Below, one piece after another: positions 1 through 8,041 of a stretch of DNA of 64,000 nt (position 1 is the first letter of the stretch; each line of letters begins with the position of its first letter). The stretch covers positions 4,216,001 through 4,280,000 of the forward strand of contig NZ_JADBEF010000001.1 in NCBI RefSeq assembly GCF_014873535.1. Direction: 5' to 3'. Below the pieces are notes generated by a model, which was given only the letters and a program-made list of their open reading frames with translations, made no database searches and had not been told where the DNA came from. Source of the DNA: Nonomuraea africana (GTDB lineage: Bacteria; Actinomycetota; Actinomycetes; Streptosporangiales; Streptosporangiaceae). Made by a program: the position numbers and the translations under genes.

Positions 1-693
1 CAGCACGACCGCGCCCGTGGCCGGCAGCCGGGCCAGGTTGCGCAGCTGGGTCAGGCCGTACTTGCCGGCCCCGAGCAGGAAGGAGTGGCAGGGGAAGGCG
101 GGGTCGAAGGAGTGCGCGGCGCCCGCGTCGGTGCCGACGGTCTCGACGCCGACGCCCATGATCGGCTTCTCGGCCGCCAGCCAGCGCGCGCACTCGACCG
201 AGATGCCGGGCGAGTGGCCCTCGTTGAGGAAGCCGTCCGCGTCGTCCGCCCTGGCGTCCCAGCCGGTGCGGTAGAGCAGCCAACCGCCCTCGGGCAGCGA
301 CCCGTTGGCCCGCTCCCACTCGCGGACGTGGTCGATCTCGAGCAGGAAGTCGGGGTCCTTGGCCGCCTCGGCGGCGAAGTCGAGCACGACGGCGGGGGCG
401 AGGAGGTTCCGCACGGGCACCTGCGAGACGTCCTGCCCCTCGCGGGCGGTCACCCAGTGGACGGGCGCGTCGAAGTGCGTGCCGGTGTGCTCGCTGGTGT
501 GGATGTCGTTCCAGTACCAGGCGGGGCCGCGGTCGTCGTAGCGGCTGATCTCCTCCAGCCGGAAGGGGAGGGCGTTCCCGAACGGCTCGGGCAGCTGGAG
601 GATCGGCGTCCGATCGGAGAGCGGCGCGGTCAGGTCGATGACCTCGATGCCGCCGGAACGCACGCTCTCCACGAGATTTCTCAGGATCGACAT
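1..693 (-). CDS. Cyclase / kynurenine-formamidase-like metal hydrolase (C-terminus cut by window edge)
   Basis: This is the N-terminal 231 codons of a putative-cyclase family protein (the family of bacterial kynurenine formamidase, PF04199). The reading frame is open to the window edge, so the C-terminus is missing. The family signature HTGTHFDAPVH lies at about residues 69-79; H69, H73 and D75 should be metal ligands. The later GVGVETVGTDAG stretch is also typical of the family. The family hydrolyses amide or lactone-type bonds, and the substrate cannot be told from the sequence. The ATG at 693 opens with the conserved IEVIDLTAPLSDRTP stretch soon after. About 280 bases of repeat-rich DNA separate it from the next gene upstream, so it probably has its own promoter. 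Confidence 0.85.
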   Translation of the reverse strand, partial: MSILRNLVESVRSGGIEVIDLTAPLSDRTPILQLPEPFGNALPFRLEEISRYDDRGPAWYWNDIHTSEHTGTHFDAPVHWVTAREGQDVSQVPVRNLLAPAVVLDFAAEAAKDPDFLLEIDHVREWERANGSLPEGGWLLYRTGWDARADDADGFLNEGHSPGISVECARWLAAEKPIMGVGVETVGTDAGAAHSFDPAFPCHSFLLGAGKYGLTQLRNLARLPATGAVVL

Positions 694-792
694 GGACGCA
701 TCATCGCATCCACCGAGGAAGATCCCCGGAAGAGAATCTGACGACTTCCCACGGTTTCCCGGAGAGCCCATGCGACTCTCCCGCGCTCTTCG

Positions 793-906
793 AGACCACT
801 CCCGGGCGTCTTCCCGCTCCCGGGTGTCCTCCCGAGACCCCTCCCGGGCGTCGTCATAAGACCGCTCCCGTGCGACTTCCCTAGACCGCTCCCGGGCGTC
901 TTCACA
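793..906. repeat. Imperfect 24-bp tandem repeat between two minus-strand genes
   Basis: About five degenerate copies of a unit close to AGACCGCTCCCGGGCGTCTT. Copies starting at 835, 859 and 883 have an exact 24-bp period. A diverged copy starts near 811 and a shortened one at 793. The unit carries the palindromic core CCCGGG. The array lies upstream of the cyclase gene and downstream of the Smr gene. It has no unique spacers. It could be a minisatellite or a multi-site binding region; nothing in the sequence decides between them. Confidence 0.7.
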
Positions 907-971
907 AGGCCCCGCTCCTCGGTGCCCCTTCTTGTTACTCCCGGACAGGCCCGTGCGACCCTGGGGCGGCG

Positions 972-1238
972 CTACTTGTGCCGGAAGTAGACGAACAGGC
1001 GGCCATGGTTCTTGGCGTCCTTGTCGATGCGGTGGTACAGCGCCTTGATCTCCTTCTGGTCGAGGAAGCGCAGCACCTTCTTCTTGAGCTGGCCGCTCCC
1101 CTTCCCCGGGATGATCTCCACCTCGGTGGCCTTCGTGCGGATCGCCTCGTCGATGATGCCGCGCAGCGCCCGGTCGATCTGGTCGCCCTTGTTGTAGATG
1201 TCGTGCAGGTCGAGTTTGAGTTTCACTGCCTCGCCCAT
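972..1238 (-). CDS. Small stand-alone Smr-domain protein
   Basis: An 88-residue protein that is essentially one Smr (small MutS-related) domain. It opens with the LDLHDIY element and carries the conserved IIPGKGSGQLKKKV loop, the position of the usual HGxGxG signature, then a C-terminal FVYFRHK strand. Smr domains bind or nick branched DNA or RNA, but this protein has no MutS portion and lacks the second histidine of the HGKGSG form, so nuclease activity is uncertain. Its ATG lies inside the end of the upstream gene (16-nt overlap), indicating co-transcription and translational coupling with that anchored protein. Confidence 0.8.
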   Translation of the reverse strand: MGEAVKLKLDLHDIYNKGDQIDRALRGIIDEAIRTKATEVEIIPGKGSGQLKKKVLRFLDQKEIKALYHRIDKDAKNHGRLFVYFRHK

Positions 1239-1822
1239 GGTTTACAGCCCCCGCTCTGGAAGGCCTTGTCGGTTGTCTCGATCGTGACCGTGGCGGGTCC
1301 TGTGGGCAGGCCGCTGGTGATCACCTCGCTGGGGTCTCCCCCCGTCCCCTTCAGTCTGGCCCAGTAGCACATCGGCATGCCGGGGGCGGGGCCGTCGGTC
1401 CGGTAGGTGCCGGGCTGGATGTCGGTTCCCACCACCTGGATCCCGCTGCCCGGCGAGAGCCCGCCCGAGGGCGGCTGCGCAGGAGGCTGCCCCGCGGATG
1501 GTTGACCCGCGGACGGCTGCCCTGCCGGCGGCTGCCCGGTGGAGGGGCTCGTCGCGGGAGGGCTCGTCGCCGGCGGCTGGCTCGCGTCGGGCGGCGAGCT
1601 CACGGGCGCCGTCGGACCACCCTCCCCCGGGGCGCTCTCCGTGGGGCTCTCCATCGTCACCGTCATCTCGGGCGGTGAGTACGGCGCCGCCGTCGTCGGC
1701 TCGGCCGAGCCCAGCCCGGTGAGGAAGCCGATGAGGAAGCCCAGGATCCCGGCCAGCCCCGAGGCCAGCAGGATCAGCGTCGGGCTGCTCGAGGCGCGCG
1801 GTGGCGGGGGATGGCCGTACAT
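1223..1822 (-). CDS. Membrane-anchored protein with Pro/Ser-rich linker and conserved C-terminal beta domain
   Basis: 199 residues. After a short cytoplasmic start (MYGHPPPP) there is one hydrophobic segment at about residues 14-37 (LILLASGLAGILGFLIGFL), then a long Pro/Ser/Thr/Gly-rich linker with repeated SAGQP units (about 45-120), then a compact C-terminal domain. That domain has the pattern VVGTDIQPGTYRTDG, a CYWARL strand and a closing SGGCKPW, with two cysteines that could form a disulfide. This domain is common in actinobacterial secreted proteins of unknown function. I chose the ATG at 1822 because it directly precedes the membrane segment; the frame is open further upstream but that part is not protein-like. 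It overlaps the Smr gene downstream. Confidence 0.7.
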   Translation of the reverse strand: MYGHPPPPRASSSPTLILLASGLAGILGFLIGFLTGLGSAEPTTAAPYSPPEMTVTMESPTESAPGEGGPTAPVSSPPDASQPPATSPPATSPSTGQPPAGQPSAGQPSAGQPPAQPPSGGLSPGSGIQVVGTDIQPGTYRTDGPAPGMPMCYWARLKGTGGDPSEVITSGLPTGPATVTIETTDKAFQSGGCKPWARQ

Positions 1823-1857
1823 CACGGGGACAAGCGTGCCATGTCCCCCGCCTCCGG

Positions 1858-2286
1858 TCAGCGGTGCAGGTAGTCGACGAGCGACGCTTTCTCGGTCTCG
1901 AGCTCCTCGATGGCGCTTTTCACGACGTCCCCGATGCTGACGATGCCGACCAGGCGGCCGGCGTCGACCACGGGCACGTGCCTGATGCGGTGCGTCGTCA
2001 TCGTCCTGCGCAGGTCGTCGACGTTGGCGTCGGACGAGCAGGTGCGCACCTCGGACGTCATGATCTCCGCGACCCTGGCGTCGAGGATGTCGGCGCCCCT
2101 GTCGTGGAGATTGCGCACGACGTCGCGCTCCGACACGATCCCGGCTATTTCCTCGCCGTCGCCCGAGACGACGACCGCGCCGATGTTGTGCTCGGCGAGA
2201 CTGGCCAGCAGCTCTCGCACCGTGGCGTCGGGGCGCACCGTCGCCACGTCTGATCCCTTGCCCCGCAGGATCGTCCCGATCAGCAT
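1858..2286 (-). CDS. Two-CBS-domain protein
   Basis: 142 residues made of a CBS pair (about residues 8-65 and 73-130). Each repeat has the usual ending, with IVSERDVVR in the first and IVSIGDVVK in the second. Such stand-alone CBS pairs bind adenosine nucleotides and act as energy or redox sensors; actinobacteria carry many of them (the mycobacterial hypoxic response protein 1 is a comparable architecture). No catalytic domain is fused. It starts with ATG at 2286 and is divergent from the aminopeptidase gene, with about 150 bases shared between their promoters. The partner it regulates is not visible here. Confidence 0.85.
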   Translation of the reverse strand: MLIGTILRGKGSDVATVRPDATVRELLASLAEHNIGAVVVSGDGEEIAGIVSERDVVRNLHDRGADILDARVAEIMTSEVRTCSSDANVDDLRRTMTTHRIRHVPVVDAGRLVGIVSIGDVVKSAIEELETEKASLVDYLHR

Positions 2287-2433
2287 GGACCACCACCTCG
2301 GCTGTAGGTACCTCTGACTTTGCCCTCCGCACGCTCGGGCCAATCGTGAGTGGCAATTGATTTTCCGGTTAGTGTGCTGGAGGATGCCGCAGCCGTACCA
2401 TGTGAAATACCACTTCCTAGTCCAGGGATCCGC

Positions 2434-3831
2434 ATGTCCGAGAAGCTCAACACCGGCAGCCACGACCTGCCCATCACCGACGCGCTGGCCGCCTTCATGG
2501 AGACCGGCTGGGCCGACACCAGGCACACCGGCCTGGAGCCGCTGCCCGTCGCTCCGTGGACGGCCAAGCGGCGGGCCGCGCTCGCCGCCCGCTTCCCCGG
2601 CGAGCGGCTGGTGATCCCCTCGGGTTCGCTGAAGGTGCGCAGCAACGACAGCGACTACCGGTTCAGGACGCACAGCGCCTTCGCCTATCTGACCGGCGAC
2701 ACCGAGCCCGACGACGTGCTGGTGATCGAGTCGAGCGGCGAGGCTGTGCTCTACGTGCGCCCGCGCTCGCCGCGCGCCGGCAGCCAGGAGTTCTACCGCG
2801 ACAGGCGCTACGGGGAGTTCTGGGTGGGCCGCCGTCCCGACCTGGACGAGGCGCAGCGGCTGTACCAGGTCGAGTGCGCGCGCATCGACCGGCTGTCGCT
2901 CGACGGGCCGGCGAGGGTGCTGCGCGGGGTGGACGCCTCCGTCGACGCCCGCGTCGAACGCGGCGAGGGCGACGCGGAGCTCGAGACGTTCCTGTCGGAG
3001 ATGCGGCTGCTCAAGGACGAGTGGGAGGTCGCCGAGCTGCAGTTCGCCGTCGACGCCACCACCAGGGGCTTCGAGGACGTGGTGCGCGCCGTACCTCAGG
3101 CGCTGGGGCAGGTGCGCGGCGAGCGGTACCTGGAGGGCGTGTTCGGGCTGCGGGCGCGGCTGGAGGGCAACGCGGTCGGCTACGACAGCATCGTCGCCTC
3201 GGGCGCGCACGCCAACGTCCTGCACTGGATCCGCAACGACGGCCGCCTGTCCTCCCGTGACCTGCTGCTCCTCGACGCCGGCATCGAGTCGGACTCGCTC
3301 TACACCGCCGACATCACCAGGACGCTGCCGCTGTCGGGGCGGTTCAGCCCCGTGCAGCGCCAGGTCTACGAGCTGGTCTACGAGGCGCAGAGCGCGGCCA
3401 TCGAGACGCTGCGGCCGGGCGCCCGCTTCCGCGACTTCCACCTCGCGGCGATGCGGGTGATCTGCGAGGGGCTGCACGCGTGGGGCGTGCTCAAGGACTC
3501 CCCCTCCTCACTGATGGAAAGTGGCCTCTACCGCCGCTACACCGTCTGCAGCAGCGGCCACATGCTCGGCCTCGACGTGCACGACTGCGCCAAGGCCCGG
3601 GCGGAGACCTACCTGGACGGCGTGCTCGAGGAGGGCCAGGTGCTGACCGTGGAGCCCGGCCTCTACCTGCAGGCCGACGATCTCACGCTGCCCGAGGAGT
3701 TCCGCGGGATCGGCGTCAGGATCGAGGACGACCTGGTCATCACCTCCGACGGGGCCAGGCTCATGTCGGCGGGCCTGCCCCGCCACCCCGACGAGGTCGA
3801 GGGGTGGATGGCCACGCTGCTCTCGAGCTGA
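2434..3831 (+). CDS. pepP: Xaa-Pro aminopeptidase (aminopeptidase P)
   Basis: 465 residues, the usual length for aminopeptidase P, which removes an N-terminal residue preceding proline. The N-terminal creatinase-like domain (to about 200) is followed by the pita-bread catalytic domain. The five dinuclear-metal ligands are visible: Asp in LLLLDAG (about 281), Asp in YTADITRT (about 293), His in SSGHMLGLDVHD (about 376), Glu in TVEPGLY (about 407) and Glu in GVRIEDDL (about 431). The ATG at 2434 gives MSEKLNTGSHDLPI; a GTG at 2350 in the same frame would add residues that do not look conserved. A weak Shine-Dalgarno (AGGGA) precedes 2434. Cytoplasmic, no signal peptide. Confidence 0.92.
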   Translation: MSEKLNTGSHDLPITDALAAFMETGWADTRHTGLEPLPVAPWTAKRRAALAARFPGERLVIPSGSLKVRSNDSDYRFRTHSAFAYLTGDTEPDDVLVIESSGEAVLYVRPRSPRAGSQEFYRDRRYGEFWVGRRPDLDEAQRLYQVECARIDRLSLDGPARVLRGVDASVDARVERGEGDAELETFLSEMRLLKDEWEVAELQFAVDATTRGFEDVVRAVPQALGQVRGERYLEGVFGLRARLEGNAVGYDSIVASGAHANVLHWIRNDGRLSSRDLLLLDAGIESDSLYTADITRTLPLSGRFSPVQRQVYELVYEAQSAAIETLRPGARFRDFHLAAMRVICEGLHAWGVLKDSPSSLMESGLYRRYTVCSSGHMLGLDVHDCAKARAETYLDGVLEEGQVLTVEPGLYLQADDLTLPEEFRGIGVRIEDDLVITSDGARLMSAGLPRHPDEVEGWMATLLSS

Positions 3832-3855
3832 CACAAAGCACTCCCCGCGTACGGT
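3828..3855 (+). promoter_or_regulatory. Promoter of the initiator tRNA gene
   Basis: A CTGACA hexamer at 3828-3833 and TACGGT at 3850-3855, 16 bases apart, fit the actinobacterial housekeeping consensus (TTGACA, TANNNT). Transcription would start near 3862, about ten bases before the mature tRNA 5' end. The -35 overlaps the aminopeptidase stop codon. Confidence 0.6.
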
Positions 3856-3871
3856 AGAGTTTGTTTCACGA

Positions 3872-3945
<74 letters not shown>

Positions 3946-3950
3946 CTCGC

Positions 3951-3984
3951 GAAGCCCGGCCGTCCATCTGGACGGCCGGGCTTC
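3951..3984 (+). terminator. Hairpin terminator after the tRNA
   Basis: A perfect 16-bp inverted repeat, GAAGCCCGGCCGTCCA (3951-3966) with TGGACGGCCGGGCTTC (3969-3984), begins six bases after the tRNA and is followed by TGGTTT. It is very GC rich with a short T run, the usual actinobacterial form. Confidence 0.85.
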
Positions 3985-3998
3985 TGGTTTCTCCGGGG

Positions 3999-4151
3999 TC
4001 AGCGCGGGGTGGGCAGGACGGCCAGCTCGCAGGCGTAGGAGTCCGGCGGCGCCGCCAGCACCCAGGTGATCATCGACGCGAGCGCCTCGACCAGCGGCCC
4101 GCCGATTCCGCCGGTCGCCCCTGTCACCAGAACATCTCCCGTGATCGCCAA
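3999..4151 (-). pseudogene. Internally deleted remnant of an NAD(P)-dependent SDR/epimerase
   Basis: A 50-codon frame starts at TTG (4151) behind a good Shine-Dalgarno (GGTGGGAG). It reads as a dinucleotide-binding N-terminus (VLVTGATGGIGGPLVEAL, the GxxGxxG fold) joined in frame to MITWVLAAPPDSYACELAV, which resembles the C-terminal end of a short-chain dehydrogenase; it then stops at 3999. A whole SDR would need about 200 more residues in the middle. I read it as a deletion product; the C-terminal match is from memory of the family and is the weaker half. The promoter-proximal part is intact, so a small peptide may still be made. Confidence 0.6.
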
Positions 4152-4252
4152 GCTCCCACCACCAGGTCACAGGCCCGTCACATTTCGTGGCGGGCTGACA
4201 ACATGTGAGCTGCGTCTCATACCTTTTCCTCAAATTCCGCAGGAAGCATCGA

Positions 4253-4276
4253 CTTACTGGACTACCCGTCAGTAAG
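4253..4276. promoter_or_regulatory. Inverted repeat, candidate operator of the mce operon
   Basis: CTTACTG (4253-4259) and CAGTAAG (4270-4276) form a perfect 7-bp inverted repeat with a 10-base spacer, ending 35 bases before the first mce-operon start codon. TTACTG/CAGTAA half-sites resemble those of TetR-type lipid-metabolism regulators. No regulator gene is adjacent. Confidence 0.5.
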
Positions 4277-4311
4277 GTGACTGATCCATAGTCGAGCCAT
4301 ACGAGGTGGTC

Positions 4312-5103
4312 ATGGCGCTGACCGGGTACGTGGGCCGCAAGGCCGGAAGCGTGCTGGGCCAGGTGGGCGAGCTGTTCGTGATCGTCCTGGAGGGCCTGCG
4401 GCGTACCTGGGACATCAAGACCTGGTGGTGGGAGTTCGTCGCCCAGTGCTGGTTCCTCGCCCGCGTGACCAGCGTCCCCGTGCTCCTGGTCTCGCTCCCC
4501 CTCGGCGCCACCGTGGCCCTGCAGGTGGGCGAGCTGGCCTGGCAGCTCGGCGCCTCCTCGGCGACCGGCAGCGCGGTGTTCGTGGGGCTGGTGCGCGAGG
4601 TCGCGCCGATGGCCAGCGCGCTGCTCATCGCGGGCGCCGGGGGCAGCGCGATGACCTCCGACATCGGCGCCCGCCACATCCGCGACGAACTGGCCGCGAT
4701 GGAGGTCATGGCGGTCAATCCGATCCACCGCCTGGTCACGCCCCGCATGTGGGCGGCCAGCACGGTGGCGGTGTGCCTGGCCCCGCTGGTCATCGTGGCG
4801 GGCGCGGCCGGCGGCTACTTCTTCAACGTGGTCATCCAGGGCGTCACGCCGGGGGCGTACTTCGACGGCGCCCTGTCACTGGTGGTGACCACGGACCTGA
4901 TCGTGACGCTGTTCAAGGCGTGGATCTTCGGGTTCATCGCCGCAGCCGTCTCCTGCTACATGGGCATGACCTGCGCCACCAGCCCCGTGGGCGTGGGCCG
5001 CGCGGTGAACAGGGCCACCGTCGTGACGTTCATCCTGGTCTTCGCGATGAACTACGTGATCACCGCGGTCTACTTCCTCGCCTTCCCGCCGAAGGTGCTG
5101 TGA
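4312..5103 (+). CDS. yrbEA: YrbE/MlaE-type permease, first of pair (mce operon)
   Basis: 263-residue integral membrane protein, one of two permease subunits of the Mce lipid-import ABC system. The MlaE-family core is visible as FVGLVREVAPMASALLIAGAGGSAMTS-like sequence (about residues 85-115), then the EMAA-type loop IRDELAAMEVMAVNP that contacts the ATPase, and about five hydrophobic segments. The ATG at 4312 has GAGGTGG five bases upstream and is preferred over the GTG at 4306. It is the first gene of an operon running to 13581 and its stop overlaps the next start by one base (TGATG). The cognate ATPase (MceG/Mkl) is not in the window, as is usual in actinobacteria. Confidence 0.92.
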   Translation: MALTGYVGRKAGSVLGQVGELFVIVLEGLRRTWDIKTWWWEFVAQCWFLARVTSVPVLLVSLPLGATVALQVGELAWQLGASSATGSAVFVGLVREVAPMASALLIAGAGGSAMTSDIGARHIRDELAAMEVMAVNPIHRLVTPRMWAASTVAVCLAPLVIVAGAAGGYFFNVVIQGVTPGAYFDGALSLVVTTDLIVTLFKAWIFGFIAAAVSCYMGMTCATSPVGVGRAVNRATVVTFILVFAMNYVITAVYFLAFPPKVL

Positions 5104-5957
5104 TGGCCACCCGTACGGCGGGCCTCCGGCTGGCGGGGGCGGGAAGGGAGTGGGCCGAGCGCTTCGCCGGCCTGGCCGACTGGCCGCTGTTCATCTGGAA
5201 GGTGCTGTTCTACTCCGTCCGCGACGTCATCCTGCGCCTGAAGTACTTCAAGGTCGTCATGCGCCAGGTCAGCGACGTGGTCGTCGGCGTGGGCGCCACC
5301 GTCGTCGGCGGCGGCATGATCTTCGTGGTGTTCACGATGGCCTTCGCCGTCGGCGCGACCGTGGGCCTGCAGGGCTACCAGGGCCTCCAGGCGATCGGCG
5401 CCGAGTCCTTCATGGGCCTGGTCGGCAGCTTCGCCAACGTCCGCGAGATCACCCCGATCATCGCCGCCGTCGCGCTGGCCGCGCAGGTCGGCTCGTCCTT
5501 CACCGCCGAGCTCGGCGCGATGCGCATCTCGGAGGAGATCGACGCGCTGGAGGTGATGGGCATCAACGCCTTCACCTATCTCATCTGCACCCGCGTGGTG
5601 GCCGCGCTGATCGCGTTGCTGCCGATCTACCTGATCGCGCTGTTCGCCAGCTTCTTCGCCACCAGGCTGATGTGCACGGTGCTGTTCGGGATGGCGCCCG
5701 GCGGCTACGACTACTACTTCTACATCGGCCTGCCGGTCATCGACATCGTCTACAGCGTGATCAAGGTCGCGGTCTTCGCCTTCGTGGTGATCGTCATCCA
5801 CTGCTACTACGGCTTCTACGCCACCGGCGGTCCGGTCGGCGTGGGCGTGGCCGCGGGGCGCGCGATCCGCCAGTCGATCGTCACGATCGTCCTGCTCAAC
5901 CTGCTGCTGTCGTTCCTGTTCTGGGGGGACGGCAGCGGCGTGAAGCTGACGGGGTGA
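5103..5957 (+). CDS. yrbEB: YrbE/MlaE-type permease, second of pair (mce operon)
   Basis: 284 residues, the second MlaE-family permease. An amphipathic N-terminal helix region (about 20-60) precedes the membrane core. The family stretch VREITPIIAAVALAAQVGSS is followed by the ATPase-coupling loop ISEEIDALEVMGINAFTYL (about 140-160) and further hydrophobic segments to the C-terminus. With YrbEA it should form the transmembrane channel through which MceA-F deliver lipid to the cytoplasmic membrane. The start codon overlaps the preceding stop; the next gene follows after four bases. Confidence 0.92.
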   Translation: MATRTAGLRLAGAGREWAERFAGLADWPLFIWKVLFYSVRDVILRLKYFKVVMRQVSDVVVGVGATVVGGGMIFVVFTMAFAVGATVGLQGYQGLQAIGAESFMGLVGSFANVREITPIIAAVALAAQVGSSFTAELGAMRISEEIDALEVMGINAFTYLICTRVVAALIALLPIYLIALFASFFATRLMCTVLFGMAPGGYDYYFYIGLPVIDIVYSVIKVAVFAFVVIVIHCYYGFYATGGPVGVGVAAGRAIRQSIVTIVLLNLLLSFLFWGDGSGVKLTG

Positions 5958-5961
5958 GGGC

Positions 5962-6981
5962 GTGGGCCGTAACGAACTGTCACTGCCGGTGCGGATGGCC
6001 GTCGCGCTGCTCGTCGTGCTGGTGCTGGTCGCCACCGGGTTCTTCCTCGTGCGCGGCGTCACCGAGGTGAGCGGCACCAGGATCCAGGCCGTGTTCGACC
6101 GGGCCGGCCAGGGGCTGGACAGCAACTCCCCCGTCAAGATCCGCGGCATCACCGTGGGCGACGTGTCGGACGTCGGCCTCGATCCGAAGGGCAGGGCGGT
6201 CATCACCATGCACATCCAGCCGGGTGTGCGGGTGCCGCAGACGGCGGTCGCCTCCATCGAGCCGACCTCGGTGTTCGGGCCGAAGTTCATCGACCTGCGC
6301 CCGGGCTCTGGCGAGGCGCGCGGCCCCTACCTCGGAGCGGACGCGGTCATCACCGACACCGAGGAGGCGCTGGACCTGTCCGACTCCCTCGGCGCGGCCT
6401 ACAAGGGCCTGGACGCGGTGGACCCCCGCGAGGTCACGGTCATCGTGCACACGATCGCCAAGGGCCTGGAGGGCAGGGGCCGCACGATGCGTGAGCTGAT
6501 CGACGACGCGGGAATCGTGGTGGGGGTCGCGCACAAGCACAGGGAGCGCGCGAGGCGCTTCCTCGGCGACGCGTCGGCCCTGTCCGCCAGCCTCGCCGAC
6601 AAGGGCGACGAGATCGTCTCGATCAGCTCCGACGTCAACACCATCACACCGGACCTGCTCGAACGAGCCGAGAAGGTGCGCGTCCTGCTCGACCAGATCG
6701 CCGACATCTCCGAGCTGAGCGCGCACGGCCTGCGCAAGCACCGCCAGAACCTGCGATCGGGCGTCCACTCCGCCGAGCGGGTGGCCGCGCTCATCTACGC
6801 CCAGCTGGGGCTGGCGGGGGGCGGCGTGCGCGGTGTGACCACGCTGGTCGACCTGCTCAACAAGCTGATCGAAGCACCTGGCCCCGACGGCAGCCGCATG
6901 CTCCAGGTGGAGGCGTTCGTCGCGACCGACATCTGCGAGCTGATCGTCGGCGCCTGCGGCCCCACCGACGGGAGGAGCTGA
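5962..6981 (+). CDS. mceA: MceA-type MlaD-domain protein
   Basis: 339 residues. One N-terminal membrane segment (about 9-30) is followed by the MCE/MlaD beta-barrel domain (about 37-120: VFDRAGQGLDSNSPVKIRGITVGDVSDV and onward, including TSVFGPKFIDL). A long helical region then runs to the end, expected to pack with five paralogues as the needle-like tube crossing the cell envelope. GTG start with a short spacing to yrbEB. First of six consecutive MCE-domain genes. The substrate (fatty acid, sterol or other lipid) cannot be deduced. Confidence 0.9.
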   Translation: MGRNELSLPVRMAVALLVVLVLVATGFFLVRGVTEVSGTRIQAVFDRAGQGLDSNSPVKIRGITVGDVSDVGLDPKGRAVITMHIQPGVRVPQTAVASIEPTSVFGPKFIDLRPGSGEARGPYLGADAVITDTEEALDLSDSLGAAYKGLDAVDPREVTVIVHTIAKGLEGRGRTMRELIDDAGIVVGVAHKHRERARRFLGDASALSASLADKGDEIVSISSDVNTITPDLLERAEKVRVLLDQIADISELSAHGLRKHRQNLRSGVHSAERVAALIYAQLGLAGGGVRGVTTLVDLLNKLIEAPGPDGSRMLQVEAFVATDICELIVGACGPTDGRS

Positions 6982-6982
6982 G

Positions 6983-8041
6983 ATGGCCGCCTCCAGGGAG
7001 CGCGTGGTGCGCCGCTGGACCCTGCTGCGCTTCGGCCTGTTCTTCGCCGTCTCCGCCACGCTGATCGGCTTTCTCGGCGCGCAGATCGCCAGGGTCAGCA
7101 CCGGCGCCGGATACGACCTCGTGGCCACCTTCGACGACGTCTCGGGACTGATGGAGGGCGACCAGGTCAAGATCGCCGGCGCTCCCGTCGGCCAGGTGCG
7201 CTCCATCGAGGTCGTGAACGGCAGGGCGGAGGTCACGCTGGAGGTCCAGGAGGCGGTGCGGATCCCGTCCGACAGCGAGGCCGCGATCAGGTGGCGCAAC
7301 GCCGTGGGCCAGCGGGTGGTCTACCTGCTGCCGGGAACCGCCCCCGACAAGCTCGCGCCCGGCGCCCGCATCGCCAGGACGGCCTCCGTCGTGGACATCG
7401 GCGAGCTGGTGAGCGACCTCGGCCCGCTGACCAGGAGCCTCGACCCCGAGCAGATCAACCAGCTGCTCACCGCGGCGGGCAAGGCGCTGGAGGGCAACGA
7501 CAAGAACATCCCGCGCCTGCTCGACAACGTCAACGAGATCACCGGAACGGTCAACCAGCGCAAGGAGCTCATCAGGCAGTTGCTCAAGGACTACGCCACG
7601 GTCACCGGCGTGGTCGCCAAGCGCGACAAGCAGATCGCCCGGCTCGTGGACAACCTCGTCACGCTGTCGGAGTCGTTCGCCGACAACCGCGAGCTCGTCG
7701 ACGACTCGCTCGTCGAGCTGTCGGCCACCTTCGCGGTCTCCAACGAGGTGCTCGGCAAGAACGCCGAGGAGCTGGGCAGGGTCACCGACGGCCTGGCCAG
7801 GCTCACCGGCGGCATCAGGCGCAACGTCGACAAGATCGACAAGACGGTGAACACGATCCGGCCCCTGTTCAGCAGGGCCTACTCCAGCGTCAACCGCGGG
7901 CACTACTTCATCTCGGCGGTCCCGTGCCTCGCGCTCGGACCCTCGCCGTGCCCGTACCCCATGGAGTCGCCGCCGCCGCTGCGCGAGAGCCTCAAGATCC
8001 AGAGCTCCAAGGACCTGCGCAGGCTCATGGTGGGTGACTGA
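6983..8041 (+). CDS. mceB: MceB-type MlaD-domain protein
   Basis: 352 residues with an N-terminal membrane anchor (about 12-32) and the MlaD domain (about 40-120, with the FDDVSGLMEGDQVKIAGAPVG core). A long heptad-rich helix region follows, and the C-terminus contains a cysteine pair (VPCLALGPSPC) typical of MceB. The preceding gene ends just upstream and the last base overlaps the start of mceC. It forms one of six subunits of the Mce hexamer. Confidence 0.9.
   Translation: MAASRERVVRRWTLLRFGLFFAVSATLIGFLGAQIARVSTGAGYDLVATFDDVSGLMEGDQVKIAGAPVGQVRSIEVVNGRAEVTLEVQEAVRIPSDSEAAIRWRNAVGQRVVYLLPGTAPDKLAPGARIARTASVVDIGELVSDLGPLTRSLDPEQINQLLTAAGKALEGNDKNIPRLLDNVNEITGTVNQRKELIRQLLKDYATVTGVVAKRDKQIARLVDNLVTLSESFADNRELVDDSLVELSATFAVSNEVLGKNAEELGRVTDGLARLTGGIRRNVDKIDKTVNTIRPLFSRAYSSVNRGHYFISAVPCLALGPSPCPYPMESPPPLRESLKIQSSKDLRRLMVGD

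Noticed and set aside
681..905. 74-codon minus-strand frame with PGSG octapeptide repeats over the 24-bp array
   Set aside because: It overlaps the start of the cyclase gene in another frame, and its repeat character follows from the DNA repeat. I see no ribosome site or homologue to support it.
793..906. CRISPR array
   Set aside because: Units follow one another directly at 24 bp with no unique spacers, and no cas genes are in the window.
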